From Luteimonas sp. FCS-9 (GTDB lineage: Bacteria > Pseudomonadota > Gammaproteobacteria > Xanthomonadales > Xanthomonadaceae): DNA of 64,000 nt. The notes below the pieces were generated by a model. The model saw only the letters and a list, made by a program, of their open reading frames with translations. It had not been told where the DNA came from and ran no database searches. Made by a program: the position numbers and the translations under genes. The stretch's first letter is position 1, and the number at the start of each line of letters is the position of its first letter. The stretch is taken from positions 163,119 through 227,118 of the forward strand of contig NZ_LASZ01000006.1 of assembly GCF_001014645.1 (NCBI RefSeq). The letters are read 5' to 3'. Of this stretch, positions 48,219 to 59,027 are shown in pieces.

Positions 48219-48686
48219 TTGCGAACATGCTGCAAGCTCCGCGGCCTGTAAGCTTTTTAGCTCTATGGGGCGTTTGCTTTCGGGACCGGCGCTTTGCCGA
48301 TTCGGCGCTGTAGCACCACTCGGCCGGCCCCGATGCTGCTTGTCCTTGCACGGTGCGCGTGCGGCACACTCCAGGCATGCACACCATCGACACCCGTCGC
48401 TCCGTCGTCGCTACACCGGGCCTGCGTAGGCCGCGACCACAGCGTGCAGATGCTGCCCGTGTCGTGGCATAGGTGGCGAACGCGCGGCACTGCCGCGGCC
48501 TGTGCGACAGCGCCGCGCAGGCTGAAACCGATTGGACTATTCCTACATATCGGCGCGCTGGCCGCCGACTGCCGCGCGTTGCGCACCAAAGTAGTCTGCG
48601 CCAGTCTGCAATATCTAAGCGCTGTCGTCCTCTCTGGGTAATCCAGCTAGACGTGCTTCGCAGTGATCTGGAGATCGCCGGCCATC
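48219..48686. other. gene-free start of the accessory patch after tRNA-Phe
   Basis: 468 bp with no convincing gene. GC is lower than in the flanks. The reverse-strand frame running into the tRNA is the usual tRNA read-through artefact. No duplicated tRNA end (attachment-site copy) or integrase was found; it may be a remnant of a mobile insertion. Confidence 0.5.
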
Positions 48687-49103
48687 CTATTCGTCCAAGT
48701 CTCGCTGCACGCTCTTAAAGAGAGCTCCCGCAGCTCCGGTAACGAGCGAACTGGTTAGAACGGTTTTAAGGGTGCCTAGCTGCTCAGGAGTCAAAAAACT
48801 TACCGGCGTCATAATGTGCAGGCCAACAATGGCAAGCGATGCCAAGATGCCCAAAGCGAAGATAAGAATGAATGCGATCTTTAGCCAGTGCACAATGTCT
48901 CGGATCGCTTCGCGACGCTGAACTCGGCGAACACGAGCCTTTGCCTCGACTTCAAGGCTTTCATTAGCTATCGCGCTCGCCTCACGGCGAGCCTTGCGAT
49001 CATCACCGTCAGGTATGTCGCCTACTTCAAGCGCAGGCACAACAAGCGTCGTCCGAGCGGGCGGTGCTTGTGGTTGCTGATCGTCTTGTTGTTCTGCGGT
49101 CAT
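48687..49103 (-). CDS. small membrane protein, candidate Panacea-paired toxin
   Basis: 138 residues. A polar, Gln/Pro-rich N-terminus (MTAEQQDDQQPQAPPARTTL), then a basic helical stretch (RRVQRREAIRDIVHWLK), a strong membrane segment (IAFILIFALGILASLAIVGL, about 82-105) and a second, weaker hydrophobic segment near 115-135 (VLTSSLVTGAAGALF). It is 26 bp downstream of the Panacea-domain gene, same strand, in lower-GC DNA. No family recognised. Context suggests the toxin of a Panacea toxin-antitoxin pair acting on membranes; that is inference. Confidence 0.65.
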   Translation of the reverse strand: MTAEQQDDQQPQAPPARTTLVVPALEVGDIPDGDDRKARREASAIANESLEVEAKARVRRVQRREAIRDIVHWLKIAFILIFALGILASLAIVGLHIMTPVSFLTPEQLGTLKTVLTSSLVTGAAGALFKSVQRDLDE

Positions 49104-49129
49104 CCTTGCACTCTGAAGCGCAAAAGTAT

Positions 49130-49600
49130 CTAACGCTGGGATTGCCCAAGTGCCGCGTAGTGGGCGCGAATAACATCATTTGAAATGACATTTCCGCGAA
49201 TACGACTATTCCATGTCTGCGCCCATGGCGACCCATTTTGATGGGTTAGCTGCGATAGCTGTATGCCATCTTGGTCACCATATATGCGGCAGACTTGATC
49301 CATGATGCTTTGCTCGTCAGCATCGAACACAGCATTTTCAGCGCCAGGCACCTGCGTGACTGTGTCGCTTCGGTAGCTCTTTAGAGCGTGGTACAGCTCA
49401 GGGATGACAGGTCCGTACTTCCACGCCTCGATCTCATCGGCAATCAGCGGCTTGCCGGCAAGTCCCAGCATCCAGCCGTGCGCTATGTAAACGAGCTTGA
49501 GCACCTGCATGGGAGTCAGTAGCTTCCCATTCGCTGCGCAGTGACTAACTATGTACTGCGCAACGCTTCTAGAAGAATGGCCTGTGGTAGCAGGCGGCAT
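49130..49600 (-). CDS. Panacea (DUF4065/SocA-like) domain protein, candidate antitoxin
   Basis: 156 residues from ATG 49600, which has AGAGG 6 nt upstream. A GTG at 49678 would add 26 residues and lacks a clear site. Panacea core: VAQYIVSHCAANGKLLTPMQ, VLKLVYIAHGWMLGLAGKPL, IADEIEAWKYGPVIPELYHA, LKSYRSD, the classic GepA/SocA pattern. Panacea proteins act as antitoxins to many unrelated toxins, and SocA as a proteolytic adaptor. It is the first gene of a two-gene unit with the membrane protein. The GC content is clearly below the surroundings (for example 31 of 60 in 49561-49620), supporting transfer. Confidence 0.85.
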   Translation of the reverse strand: MPPATTGHSSRSVAQYIVSHCAANGKLLTPMQVLKLVYIAHGWMLGLAGKPLIADEIEAWKYGPVIPELYHALKSYRSDTVTQVPGAENAVFDADEQSIMDQVCRIYGDQDGIQLSQLTHQNGSPWAQTWNSRIRGNVISNDVIRAHYAALGQSQR

Positions 49601-49678
49601 AAAGACCTCTTGTCCGACTTCGAACGTAACTGGTTGGGGAGTGGATTGCCCGGGCCGCAATCGGGCCGAATCTATCAC

Positions 49679-50171
49679 TAAAGACGCGCCATAGTGCAGA
49701 ATTGGCGACTGCCGGGGACACGATGCTGGCGAACGGTAGTCTCAAGGCTTGCGACTTCTGTTCAGCTTCCAGCGATTTTGTGCGATACCGCGACAGCCAG
49801 ATCGGTAGTTATTCCCATGCCGACTGGGGTCGGGTCAGTCCGAATACCGCCAACGACAAAGTCAGAACAAGCTCGTCGAACGCGCCTTCGCGTCGACAGG
49901 CGAACCATGCTGTCGGAAGTAAAAAAAGCCGAAGGCACGCTCGAGGCCGGAAGCGGCTCCCCGTTCGCTAGGGTGGCTGACATGCGCGATGCATTCGAAC
50001 TGGCCGCGCCTGCGCTACGGCCGCTCTCGATCAGCAGCCAACGCTGACCTACCTTGCAGGTCGAGGCGGCGGGAAGGCATCAACTCTTGGCGCGCGCTGC
50101 GGGGGCTTGGCCTTATGTGATACCGGCCCGCGTCGCGGAATCGGCGTTCAGTTGTGAAGCCGAAATGCGAA
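49679..50171. other. gene-free stretch between the two toxin-antitoxin-like loci
   Basis: About 490 bp where short frames on both strands show no motif or credible start. GC rises back toward the genome level from left to right. It probably holds the leftward promoter of the Panacea gene and decayed sequence. Confidence 0.45.
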
Positions 50172-50192
50172 GAGTAGGATTTAATCCTACTC
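50172..50192. promoter_or_regulatory. perfect palindromic operator of parDE
   Basis: GAGTAGGATT-T-AATCCTACTC is a perfect 10-1-10 inverted repeat, 18 bp upstream of the parD start. ParD-type proteins repress their own operon by binding such dyads. Confidence 0.85.
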
Positions 50193-50209
50193 GAGACATT
50201 GGTGTCGCC

Positions 50210-50479
50210 ATGCGCTCAACCCAGCAGTTCAGCATCACTCTCCCCAATGAAATGGCCGACTTGGTCAAGGCCAAGGTTGCGGCGGGTGAGTATGCGACGG
50301 AAAGCGAGGTCATCCGGGATGGGCTACGTACGTTGCTGGCCCGTGATCGGGCGATGGAGGCTTGGCTGCGCGAGCAGGTGGTGCCGGCGGCCCAGGCTTT
50401 GAAGGCCGACCCGGGGCGAGCCATGTCCGCAGGTCAGGCCCGCGAGCAACTGGCAGAGAAGCGTCGGCGCCGCGCGTGA
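50210..50479 (+). CDS. parD: ParD-like antitoxin
   Basis: 89 residues. The N-terminal ribbon-helix-helix MRSTQQFSITLPNEMADLVK, AKVAAGEYATESEVIRDGLR, TLLARDRAMEAWL gives DNA binding, followed by a disordered toxin-binding tail (AMSAGQAREQLAEKRRRRA). It neutralises ParE and represses the operon through the 21-bp palindrome just upstream. The open frame continues further 5', but ATG 50210 gives the canonical start. The stop overlaps the parE GTG (GTGA). Confidence 0.93.
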   Translation: MRSTQQFSITLPNEMADLVKAKVAAGEYATESEVIRDGLRTLLARDRAMEAWLREQVVPAAQALKADPGRAMSAGQAREQLAEKRRRRA

Positions 50480-50787
50480 GCTATCGGGTCGAGTTCGCCC
50501 CCGAGGCGGTCGCCCAACTTGCCGCGATCGAGGGATACATCATCGATGCCGGCGCGCCTGTTTCGGCGATCCGTTATGTCGATGCCATCGTGGCCTACTG
50601 CGAAAGCCTGGTGACGTTCCCGGAGCGGGGCACGAGGCGAGACGATCTGTTTCCGGGTCTTCGGGTCACCAATTATCGCGGCGCCGCCGTGATCGCGTTC
50701 CTCGTGGATTCCGAGCGGGAAGTGGTGTCGATCCTCGGTGTGTTCTACGGTGGCCAGGACTACGAAGAGGCATGGCGCGATGCCTGA
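50476..50787 (+). CDS. parE: ParE/RelE-family toxin
   Basis: 103 residues from a GTG overlapping the parD stop. Family blocks: YRVEFAPEAVAQLAAIEGYI, SAIRYVDAIVAYCESLVTFP, ERGTRRDDLFPGLRVTNYRG, VVSILGVFYGGQDYEEAWRD. ParE toxins inhibit DNA gyrase, while RelE relatives cleave mRNA; the GRVTxYR-type block and ParD partner favour ParE. The gene is intact with no frameshift. Confidence 0.93.
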   Translation: MSYRVEFAPEAVAQLAAIEGYIIDAGAPVSAIRYVDAIVAYCESLVTFPERGTRRDDLFPGLRVTNYRGAAVIAFLVDSEREVVSILGVFYGGQDYEEAWRDA

Positions 50788-50877
50788 GGCGGCAGGGCCC
50801 TGCAGAAATGCGGGCCTTCTTCGTGGGCGGCCATCCAGCCGGCGGCCGGGGAGGATCCGGCACCACGCATCGGACGC

Positions 50878-51840
50878 TCAAGCGTCCGGCGGCGCCGCGG
50901 CGAAGAAGTCCACGAGGTTGCGGAACGCGGACGTGAAGTACAGTTCGTAGCTCTTCTGCTCGACGTAGCCCAGGTGTGGGGTCGCGATCACATTCGGCGC
51001 GCGCAGCAGGGGCGAACTCGCCGGCAACGGTTCCTGGTCGAAGACGTCGAGCGCGAACGTGCCGGGCGGGCCGTCGCGCAGTGCCGCTTCGACTGCGCCG
51101 TCCTCGATCAGTCCGGCCCTGCTGGTGTTGACCAGCAACGCGGAGGGTTTCATGCGGGCAAGATCGGCGGCGGTGACGATGCCGCGCGTCGCGTCCTCGA
51201 GCCGCAGGTGCAGCGAGAGCACGTCGGCCTGCGCGAAGAATGCCGCCTTCGACGGCGCCGCCGCATGGCCGTCCTCGACGGCGCGCAGGCGACTGGCCGG
51301 GCTTCCCCAGACGACCACGCGCATGCCGAAGGCCTTGCCGTAGCCGGCGACGAGACGCCCGATCCTGCCGTAGCCCCAGATCCCGAGCACGTCGCCGTTG
51401 AGTGCGCGGCCGATGCCGTCGTGCGCCGATGTGGCGGCCGCGGACTGCCACGCGCCCGCCTGTAGCCGGGCGGCGTACTGCGGGATGCGGCGGTAGGCCG
51501 CCATCACCAGCGCCCAGGTCAGCTCGGCCGGGGCGGTGGGGTCGCCTTCGCCTTCGAGCACGGCGATGTTCCGCGCACGTGCGGCGGCCCGATCCAGGCT
51601 GCGGCCGGCCTTGCCGGTCTGCGAGATGACCATCAGGTCCGGCAGGCGCGCCAGCAGGCGGGCGGTGATCGCGGTGCGCTCGCGGATGGGCACGATCGCG
51701 TCGTGGCCCGCCAGCGCCTGCACCAGCGCGTCCTCCGTCATCGGCCGGGTGAGCACGGTGACCTCGTGGCCGTCGAGCAGGGCGAAGCAGTCGAGCCCGC
51801 GCACGGCATCCTGGTAATCGTCGAGTATCGCGATCCGCAT
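50878..51840 (-). CDS. D-2-hydroxyacid dehydrogenase family protein
   Basis: 320 residues. The nucleotide-binding motif GIWGYGRIGRLVAGYGKAFG is near residue 150. Catalytic residues are visible: Arg in VNTSRAGLIEDGAV, Glu in DVFDQEPLP, His in ATPHLGYVE. It starts MRIAILDDYQDAVRGLDCFA, resembling a sub-family often annotated with phosphoglycerate/glyoxylate reductases; substrate unknown. It reduces 2-keto acids to D-2-hydroxyacids with NAD(P)H. It borders the accessory patch and is divergent from the Kef-type antiporter. Confidence 0.9.
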   Translation of the reverse strand: MRIAILDDYQDAVRGLDCFALLDGHEVTVLTRPMTEDALVQALAGHDAIVPIRERTAITARLLARLPDLMVISQTGKAGRSLDRAAARARNIAVLEGEGDPTAPAELTWALVMAAYRRIPQYAARLQAGAWQSAAATSAHDGIGRALNGDVLGIWGYGRIGRLVAGYGKAFGMRVVVWGSPASRLRAVEDGHAAAPSKAAFFAQADVLSLHLRLEDATRGIVTAADLARMKPSALLVNTSRAGLIEDGAVEAALRDGPPGTFALDVFDQEPLPASSPLLRAPNVIATPHLGYVEQKSYELYFTSAFRNLVDFFAAAPPDA

Positions 51841-51932
51841 GCGCGCAGGGTCGCACGCGGACGGGCGGCGCGTACACGTCTCCGCGCGACGCTATCATCG
51901 GCGCGCGCCGCGCCGGCGTTGCGGAGACATCG

Positions 51933-53216
51933 ATGCCCACCGCCCAGCTGTCCGTGTACTTCTTCCTGCAGGCCGCGGTGATCCTGCTCGTGTGCCGGCT
52001 GGTCGGGCGGCTCGCGCAACGGATGGGGCAGCCGCAGGTCGTCGGCGAGATGATCGCCGGCGTCACGCTCGGGCCGTCGCTGCTGGGCTGGCTGCTGCCC
52101 GATCTGCAGGCGGCGCTGTTTCCGGTGCGCACGCTCGACACGCTGTACGTGTTCGCGCAGTTCGGCGTCGGGCTGTACATGTTCCTGGTCGGCACCGAGT
52201 TCCGCAGCGACCATTTCCGCGCGCGGCTGCGCGGCGCGGCGCTGGTGTCGGTGGCGGGCATCGCGGTGCCGTTCGCGCTGGCGTTCGCACTGGCGCCGTG
52301 GCTGCTCGGCGTGCCGAACCTGTTCGCGGAGGACGTGCGGCTGTCGGACGCGTCGTTGTTCCTGGGGGCGGCGATCGCGATCACCGCGTTCCCGATGCTG
52401 GCGCGGATCATCCACGAGCGCGGACTCGCCGGCAGCGCGCTGGGCACGCTGGCGCTGACCGCCGGTGCGATCGACGATGCCGCGGCCTGGTGCATCCTGG
52501 CGGTCGTGCTCGCGAGCTTCGGCGGCAGCTGGGACAGCGCATGGCTGGCGATCGGCGGCGGCATCGCGTTCGCGGTCTTCATGCTGCTGGTCGGGCGGCG
52601 GCTGCTGCGTCGCCTGGCCGACCACGCCAGGCCGGACGCGCCGCTGGGCGCGACGACGCTGGCGACCGTGCTGGGGCTGTTCTGCCTGAGCGCGTGGATG
52701 ATGGACGCGATCGGCATCCACGCGGTGTTCGGCGGCTTCCTGCTCGGCGCGTGCATGCCCAAGGGCGCGCTGGTCGACAAGTTGCGCGCACTGCTGCAGC
52801 CGTTCGTGGTGGTGTTCTTCCTGCCGATGTTCTTCACGTTCTCCGGGCTCAAGACCGACCTGGGCATGGTGCTGTCGCCGCAACTGGCGCTGGCGGCCGG
52901 GGCGATCCTGCTGGCCTCGTTCGCCGGCAAGGGCCTGGCGTGCTGGGCGGCGGCGCGGGTCGCGGGCGAGCGGCCGCGCGACGCGCAGGCGATCGGTGCG
53001 CTGATGAACGCGCGCGGGCTGATGGAGCTGATCCTCATCAACATCGGCCTGCAGGCCGGCGTGATCGAGCCGGGCCTGTTCTCGATCCTGGTGCTGATGG
53101 CGATCGTGACCACGCTGATGGCCACGCCGCTGTTCAACTGGATCGTGCGCCGGCATCCGGGCGACGATGCGCCGGTCGCCGGCGACAAGGCCGACGGCCA
53201 GCCGGCCACGCGCTGA
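51933..53216 (+). CDS. Kef-type cation/proton antiporter (CPA2), no RCK domain
   Basis: 427 residues with about 12 TM segments of the Na+/H+ exchanger fold. Seen: LVGRLAQRMGQPQVVGEMIA, GVTLGPSLLGWLLPDLQ, FGVGLYMFLVGTEFRSDHFR, ALTAGAIDDAAAWCILAVVL (the ion-binding double-Asp-like region) and IGALMNARGLMELILINIGL. KefB/C of E. coli are over 600 residues with a C-terminal TrkA-N/RCK domain; this one ends in a short polar tail, so it is the shorter CPA2 type. Likely potassium or sodium efflux in exchange for protons. Confidence 0.9.
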   Translation: MPTAQLSVYFFLQAAVILLVCRLVGRLAQRMGQPQVVGEMIAGVTLGPSLLGWLLPDLQAALFPVRTLDTLYVFAQFGVGLYMFLVGTEFRSDHFRARLRGAALVSVAGIAVPFALAFALAPWLLGVPNLFAEDVRLSDASLFLGAAIAITAFPMLARIIHERGLAGSALGTLALTAGAIDDAAAWCILAVVLASFGGSWDSAWLAIGGGIAFAVFMLLVGRRLLRRLADHARPDAPLGATTLATVLGLFCLSAWMMDAIGIHAVFGGFLLGACMPKGALVDKLRALLQPFVVVFFLPMFFTFSGLKTDLGMVLSPQLALAAGAILLASFAGKGLACWAAARVAGERPRDAQAIGALMNARGLMELILINIGLQAGVIEPGLFSILVLMAIVTTLMATPLFNWIVRRHPGDDAPVAGDKADGQPATR

Positions 53217-53304
53217 ACGCCGGCCGGGGCCTGCGCGGATCGCCGCGCGGGCGGGCGCATGATCGGGCGTCCGACGCCCTCGCACGTGATCGAAGGAGGT
53301 CCGC

Positions 53305-53793
53305 ATGCGCCGCCATCCCGCCACGCTCGCCGCCGCACTGGCTGCGCTGACGCTCGCCGCCTGCGCCAGCCCCGGGCCGCGCGATACCGAGAAATATGCG
53401 CTCTACGATGCGCACGCTGGCGCGCCGGCCGACCATTTCCGCTACTTCGGCCAGATCAACGGCTGGACGCCGCTGGGCGACAGCGCGCTCGCGGTCTGGA
53501 CGCGGCCGAGCGAGGCCTGGCTGCTGGACCTGTCGGGGCCGTGCCAGAACCTCGCGTTCACGCCGGCGATCGGGCTGACGAGCACGATGAGCCGGGTCGA
53601 CGCGCGTTTCGACAAGGTGCTGGTCCGCGACCGCGGCACGATCAGCCTGCCGTGCCACATCCGGCAGATCCGTCCGCTCGACGTCAAGGCGGTGCGCGCG
53701 GCCGAGAAACAGAACCGTGAGGGCGAGCCGTCGCTCGACCGGCCTTCGGACGCGCCGCCGGCGGCGGCTCAGCCTTCCGATTCGGGCACGTAG
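53305..53793 (+). CDS. small lipoprotein of DUF6491 type
   Basis: 162 residues. The signal [20 protein letters not shown] ends in lipobox LAAC. The mature region has [40 protein letters not shown], and two further cysteines ([14 protein letters not shown]) that could form a disulfide; the tail is Pro/Ala-rich. GGAGG sits 5 nt before the ATG. I recognise the pattern from Xanthomonadaceae lipoproteins of unknown function. It overlaps the convergent yggX 3' end by 25 bp. Confidence 0.78.
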   Translation: MRRHPATLAAALAALTLAACASPGPRDTEKYALYDAHAGAPADHFRYFGQINGWTPLGDSALAVWTRPSEAWLLDLSGPCQNLAFTPAIGLTSTMSRVDARFDKVLVRDRGTISLPCHIRQIRPLDVKAVRAAEKQNREGEPSLDRPSDAPPAAAQPSDSGT

Positions 53794-54044
53794 CCCATCG
53801 GGCGGTCGGTCTGCCGCTCGAACAGGTACTTGCGCATCTCGCCTTCGAGGAACGCGCGGTGCTTGGGGTCGAGCGGCGAGAGCCGGTTCTCGTTGATCAG
53901 CATGGTCTGGTGCGCCAGCCAGCGCGCCCAGGCCGGCTTGCCGATGCTGGAAAAGACCTGCTTGCCGAGCTCGCCCGGCCAGGGGATGAAATCCAGGCCG
54001 TCGGTCTCGGTCTGGTCGTGGACGCAGTGGACGCGTCGGCTCAT
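53769..54044 (-). CDS. yggX: oxidative damage protection / Fe(II)-trafficking protein YggX
   Basis: 91 residues: [60 protein letters not shown], with the conserved Cys in RVHCVH. YggX protects Fe-S clusters from oxidative damage. It follows mutY by one base, a pairing conserved in many gammaproteobacteria, here at the end of the ftsY-AsmA-mutY-yggX chain. Confidence 0.96.
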   Translation of the reverse strand: MSRRVHCVHDQTETDGLDFIPWPGELGKQVFSSIGKPAWARWLAHQTMLINENRLSPLDPKHRAFLEGEMRKYLFERQTDRPMGYVPESEG

Positions 54045-54045
54045 G

Positions 54046-55119
54046 TCAGTCCTCCAGCGCGACGCGCGGCGAGAGCAGCAGCGTGCGGATCGGTGCGGGA
54101 ATGCCGAGCGCCGCGAGTTCGTCGCGGGCCACCCAGCGCAGGTCGTCATTGTCGCGCACGCCGCGGCGCGGGGCGAGGCCGGGCCAGTGCAGCGGATGCA
54201 GCTGCAGGCGATAGTGGGTGAAGCCATGATGCACGGTCGGCAGGCGGCGCGGTGCGTCGCGGTCGTCCGCTGCCACCAGGCCCGGCGCGTGGGCGTCCAG
54301 CCATGCGAGCGCGGCGTCGGCGTCCTCGCCCTGCGGCAACGACCACAGCGCGGCCCACACGCCGGTGGCCGGGCGCCGCTGCAGCAGCACGCGCCCCGCC
54401 CGGTCCTCGAGCAGCAGCACGGTCGCTTCGCGCTCGGGCAGTGCCTTGGTCGGCTTGGGGGTGGGCAGTTCCTCGACCCGACCCTGCGCGAACGCCACGC
54501 AGTCCGCGTTGACCGGGCACAGCAGGCAGGCCGGCGCGTGGCGCGTGCACAGCGTGGCGCCGAAATCCATCTGCGCCTGCGTGTAGTCGGCCATGCGCGC
54601 GTCGGGCAGCAGCGTGTCGGCGATCGCCCACAGCGCCTTCTCGACCTTCGGCAGGCCCGGCCAGCCGGCGACGCCATGGTGGCGCGCGAGCACGCGCTTG
54701 ACGTTGCCGTCGAGGATCGCGAAGCGGTCGCCCCAGGCCTGCGACAGGATCGCGGCCGCGGTGCTGCGGCCGATGCCCGGCAGCGCGAGCAGCGCATCGA
54801 AGTCGCGCGGCAACGCGCCATCGTGCCGCTCGACGCAGGCCTGGGCGGCGGCCTGCAGGTTGCGTGCGCGGGCGTAGTAGCCCAGGCCCGACCACAGCGC
54901 GAGCACGTCGTCGCGCGGCGCGGCGGCCAGCGCGCGCACGTCGGGCAGCGCGGCGACGAAGCGCTCGAAGTACGGGATCACCACCCGCACCTGGGTCTGC
55001 TGCAGCATGATCTCCGACAGCCATACGCGGTACGGCGTGCGTGGATGCTGCCAGGGCAGGTCGTGGCGGCCGTGGACGTCGAACCAGGCCAGCAGGCGGG
55101 CGGCGTAGTCCGGCGTCAT
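54046..55119 (-). CDS. mutY: A/G-specific adenine glycosylase
   Basis: 357 residues. The HhH-GPD domain has [34 protein letters not shown] with the catalytic Glu, [19 protein letters not shown] and [12 protein letters not shown] with the catalytic Asp. The 4Fe-4S cysteines are [17 protein letters not shown]. The C-terminal NUDIX-like domain recognises 8-oxoG. It removes adenine mispaired with 8-oxoguanine. ATG 55119 overlaps the AsmA-like stop by 4 bp. Confidence 0.97.
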   Translation of the reverse strand: MTPDYAARLLAWFDVHGRHDLPWQHPRTPYRVWLSEIMLQQTQVRVVIPYFERFVAALPDVRALAAAPRDDVLALWSGLGYYARARNLQAAAQACVERHDGALPRDFDALLALPGIGRSTAAAILSQAWGDRFAILDGNVKRVLARHHGVAGWPGLPKVEKALWAIADTLLPDARMADYTQAQMDFGATLCTRHAPACLLCPVNADCVAFAQGRVEELPTPKPTKALPEREATVLLLEDRAGRVLLQRRPATGVWAALWSLPQGEDADAALAWLDAHAPGLVAADDRDAPRRLPTVHHGFTHYRLQLHPLHWPGLAPRRGVRDNDDLRWVARDELAALGIPAPIRTLLLSPRVALED

Positions 55120-56404
55120 GGCGCGGTGCTGTCGTCGAAGTCGATCTCGACGCCCTCGAGCGTCGCGCCCGACACCTCGACCCGCTCGACCCGCAACTGC
55201 CCGCGCAACGGCGGCAGCGGTGTGCCGGTGTCGAGCGCGTCGAGCCAGCGCAGCAGGTCGGGCAGGCGCGCGCTGCCGTCGAAGCGCGCGCCGGCATGGG
55301 CGATGCGCAGCGACAGCGGCGCGTCCAGCATCGCCGGCCCTGCATAGCGCAGCGCGAACGGCAGCGGGCCCTCGGCCTGCGACAACGGCGCAGGCAGGGC
55401 GGGCCAGCCGTCCGGCCACCGTGCGATGCGCCCGTCGAGCGCGATCTGCAGCGCATCGCCGTGCGCGATGCGTCCGCCGGCGGCGAGCGTCGGGACGAGC
55501 CCTTCGGCGCGCGTTGCCAGCCCGACCGGTGCCAGCGCCAGGCGGCCGTCGGCGAATGCCAGCCGGCCGTGCAGGCCGAGCGCGAACGGCAGGTCGGTTG
55601 CGTCGGCGTGCCAGCGTGTGTCTATCGCCAGGCGCAGCGGTGCCAGCGTCAAGCCGGGTGCGTCGGTGTCGGTGCGCGTGGCGTCGAGCGCGAGCCGGGT
55701 GTCGAGCCGGCCGTCCCCGAGGTCGGCCGACAGCGTGCCGCGCGCCTCGATCCGGGAGAACGCGACCGGGCGATCGGCGCGCAGCCGCAGCCGGAACGGC
55801 GCGCGCAGCGTGTCCGCGATCGCGGTGCCAGCGACCTGCGCGGCGAGCGCGCGATCGGCATGCAGCGACGGCACGTCGAGCGTCAGCGCCTCGATGCGCC
55901 AGCCCTCGGCGTCGAGCCGGCCGTCGCGGATGCGCAGGCCGTCGGTGAAGGCGGGCAGGGCGCCGTCGCCGGGCGGCCGCGCGTCGAGCCAGCGCAGCAG
56001 CGTCGGCAGGTGCAGCTGTGGGCCATCGAGTTCGACGCGGGCGATCTCCAGGTCGGCGCCGCGGCTGCGGAGGGTCTTCCACGGCAGCGCCAGCAGCACG
56101 CGCTGGGCCTGCAGCATCGGCGCCGGTGTGCCGGGCACGCGCACGGTCACGTCGTGGACCACCAGTTGCGGCGTGCCGCGCAGGCGGTAGTCGACGTCGC
56201 CCTCGAAGGCGATCGACAACCCGAGCGCGGGTTCCAGACGCGCGAGCACCAGGCGCAAGGCGCGCTCGGGCGGCAGCAGCAGCCAGACCGCGGCGATGCC
56301 GGCGGCCAGCAGCACCAGCGCCGCCAGCAGCCACGTCGGCCAGCGCCGTCGCCGGCGCGGCGGCACCGGCGGCACCGGCGGGGCCGGCGCCTGCCCGGTG
56401 GCGC

Positions 56405-56408
<4 letters not shown>
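55116..56408 (-). CDS. AsmA-like inner-membrane-anchored periplasmic protein
   Basis: 430 residues from a GTG that overlaps the ftsY stop (GTGA). A Pro/Arg-rich cytoplasmic start, one TM (WPTWLLAALVLLAAGIAAVW, about 23-42), then a repeating beta-rich region with AsmA-type openings (LRLVLARLEPALGLSIAFEG, QAQRVLLALPWKTLRSRGAD, LEIARVELDGPQLHLPTLLR). AsmA/TamB/YhdP relatives form long groove proteins linked to lipid transport to the outer membrane. This member is short, so the role is unclear. Confidence 0.8.
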
Positions 56409-57778
<1,370 letters not shown>

Positions 57779-57859
57779 GCGGCCGTCGGAGTCGGGATGG
57801 GGGAGAATGGCGCGCATGGTATCACCCGCATTTTCAACGCCCCGTGCAGCGGGGCGCCG

Positions 57860-58420
57860 ATGAAACAGGCCTCCGGCAGGGTCCGCATCGTGGGCGGCCG
57901 CTGGCGCGGCACGCGGCTGGACGTGCCCGACGCGCCGGGGCTGCGGCCGACCGGCGACCGCGTCCGCGAGACGCTGTTCAACTGGCTGCAGCCGGCGCTG
58001 CCGGGCGCGCGCGTGGTCGACGCGTTCGCCGGCACCGGCGCGCTCGGGCTGGAGGCGGTCTCGCGCGGCGCGCGCTCGGCGCTGCTGATCGAGCGCGAGC
58101 CGGCGCTGGCCGCGGCGCTGTCGGCGGTGGCCGCGCGACTGCCCGGCGGGCAGGCGGTCGAAGTCCGCCGCGGCGACGCGCTGCAGGTGCTCGCGGCGCT
58201 GCCGGCGGGCGGGTTCGACATCGCCTTCGTCGACCCGCCGTTCGCCGCCGACCTGTGGACGCCCGCGCTGGCCGCGCTCGACATCGCGCTCGCGCCGCAG
58301 GCCTGGCTGTACGTCGAATCGCCCGTCGCGCGCCCGGCGCAGCCGCCCGCCGGCTGGCGCCAGCACCGCGAACTGGCGACCCGCGAGGCCCATTGCGCGC
58401 TCTGGCGTCGCGACGGCTGA
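57860..58420 (+). CDS. rsmD: 16S rRNA (guanine966-N2)-methyltransferase
   Basis: 186 residues: RVRIVGGRWRGTRLDVPDAP, GLRPTGDRVRETLFNWLQPA, SAM motif VVDAFAGTGALGLEAVSRGA and catalytic DPPF (FDIAFVDPPFAADLW). It methylates G966 of 16S rRNA in small-subunit assembly. It is divergent from ftsY across 81 bp, the common ftsY-rsmD arrangement, and followed by coaD after 72 bp. An upstream extension of the frame is out of family. Confidence 0.96.
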   Translation: MKQASGRVRIVGGRWRGTRLDVPDAPGLRPTGDRVRETLFNWLQPALPGARVVDAFAGTGALGLEAVSRGARSALLIEREPALAAALSAVAARLPGGQAVEVRRGDALQVLAALPAGGFDIAFVDPPFAADLWTPALAALDIALAPQAWLYVESPVARPAQPPAGWRQHRELATREAHCALWRRDG

Positions 58421-58987
<567 letters not shown>

Positions 58988-59027
58988 CGTTGCCCATCCA
59001 AACGCAAGAGAAAGAAGAGGGAATGCC

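Noticed and set aside
48154..48393. Reverse-strand ORF ending GEGIEPPTRGFSIPC
   Set aside because: Well-known artefact of translating antisense through a tRNA gene (tRNA-Phe).
50844..50854. GGCCGGGGAGG as a duplicated tRNA-Phe end (att site)
   Set aside because: It matches the tRNA 3' end only in inverted orientation and over 11 bases of GC-rich sequence, whereas integration leaves direct repeats.
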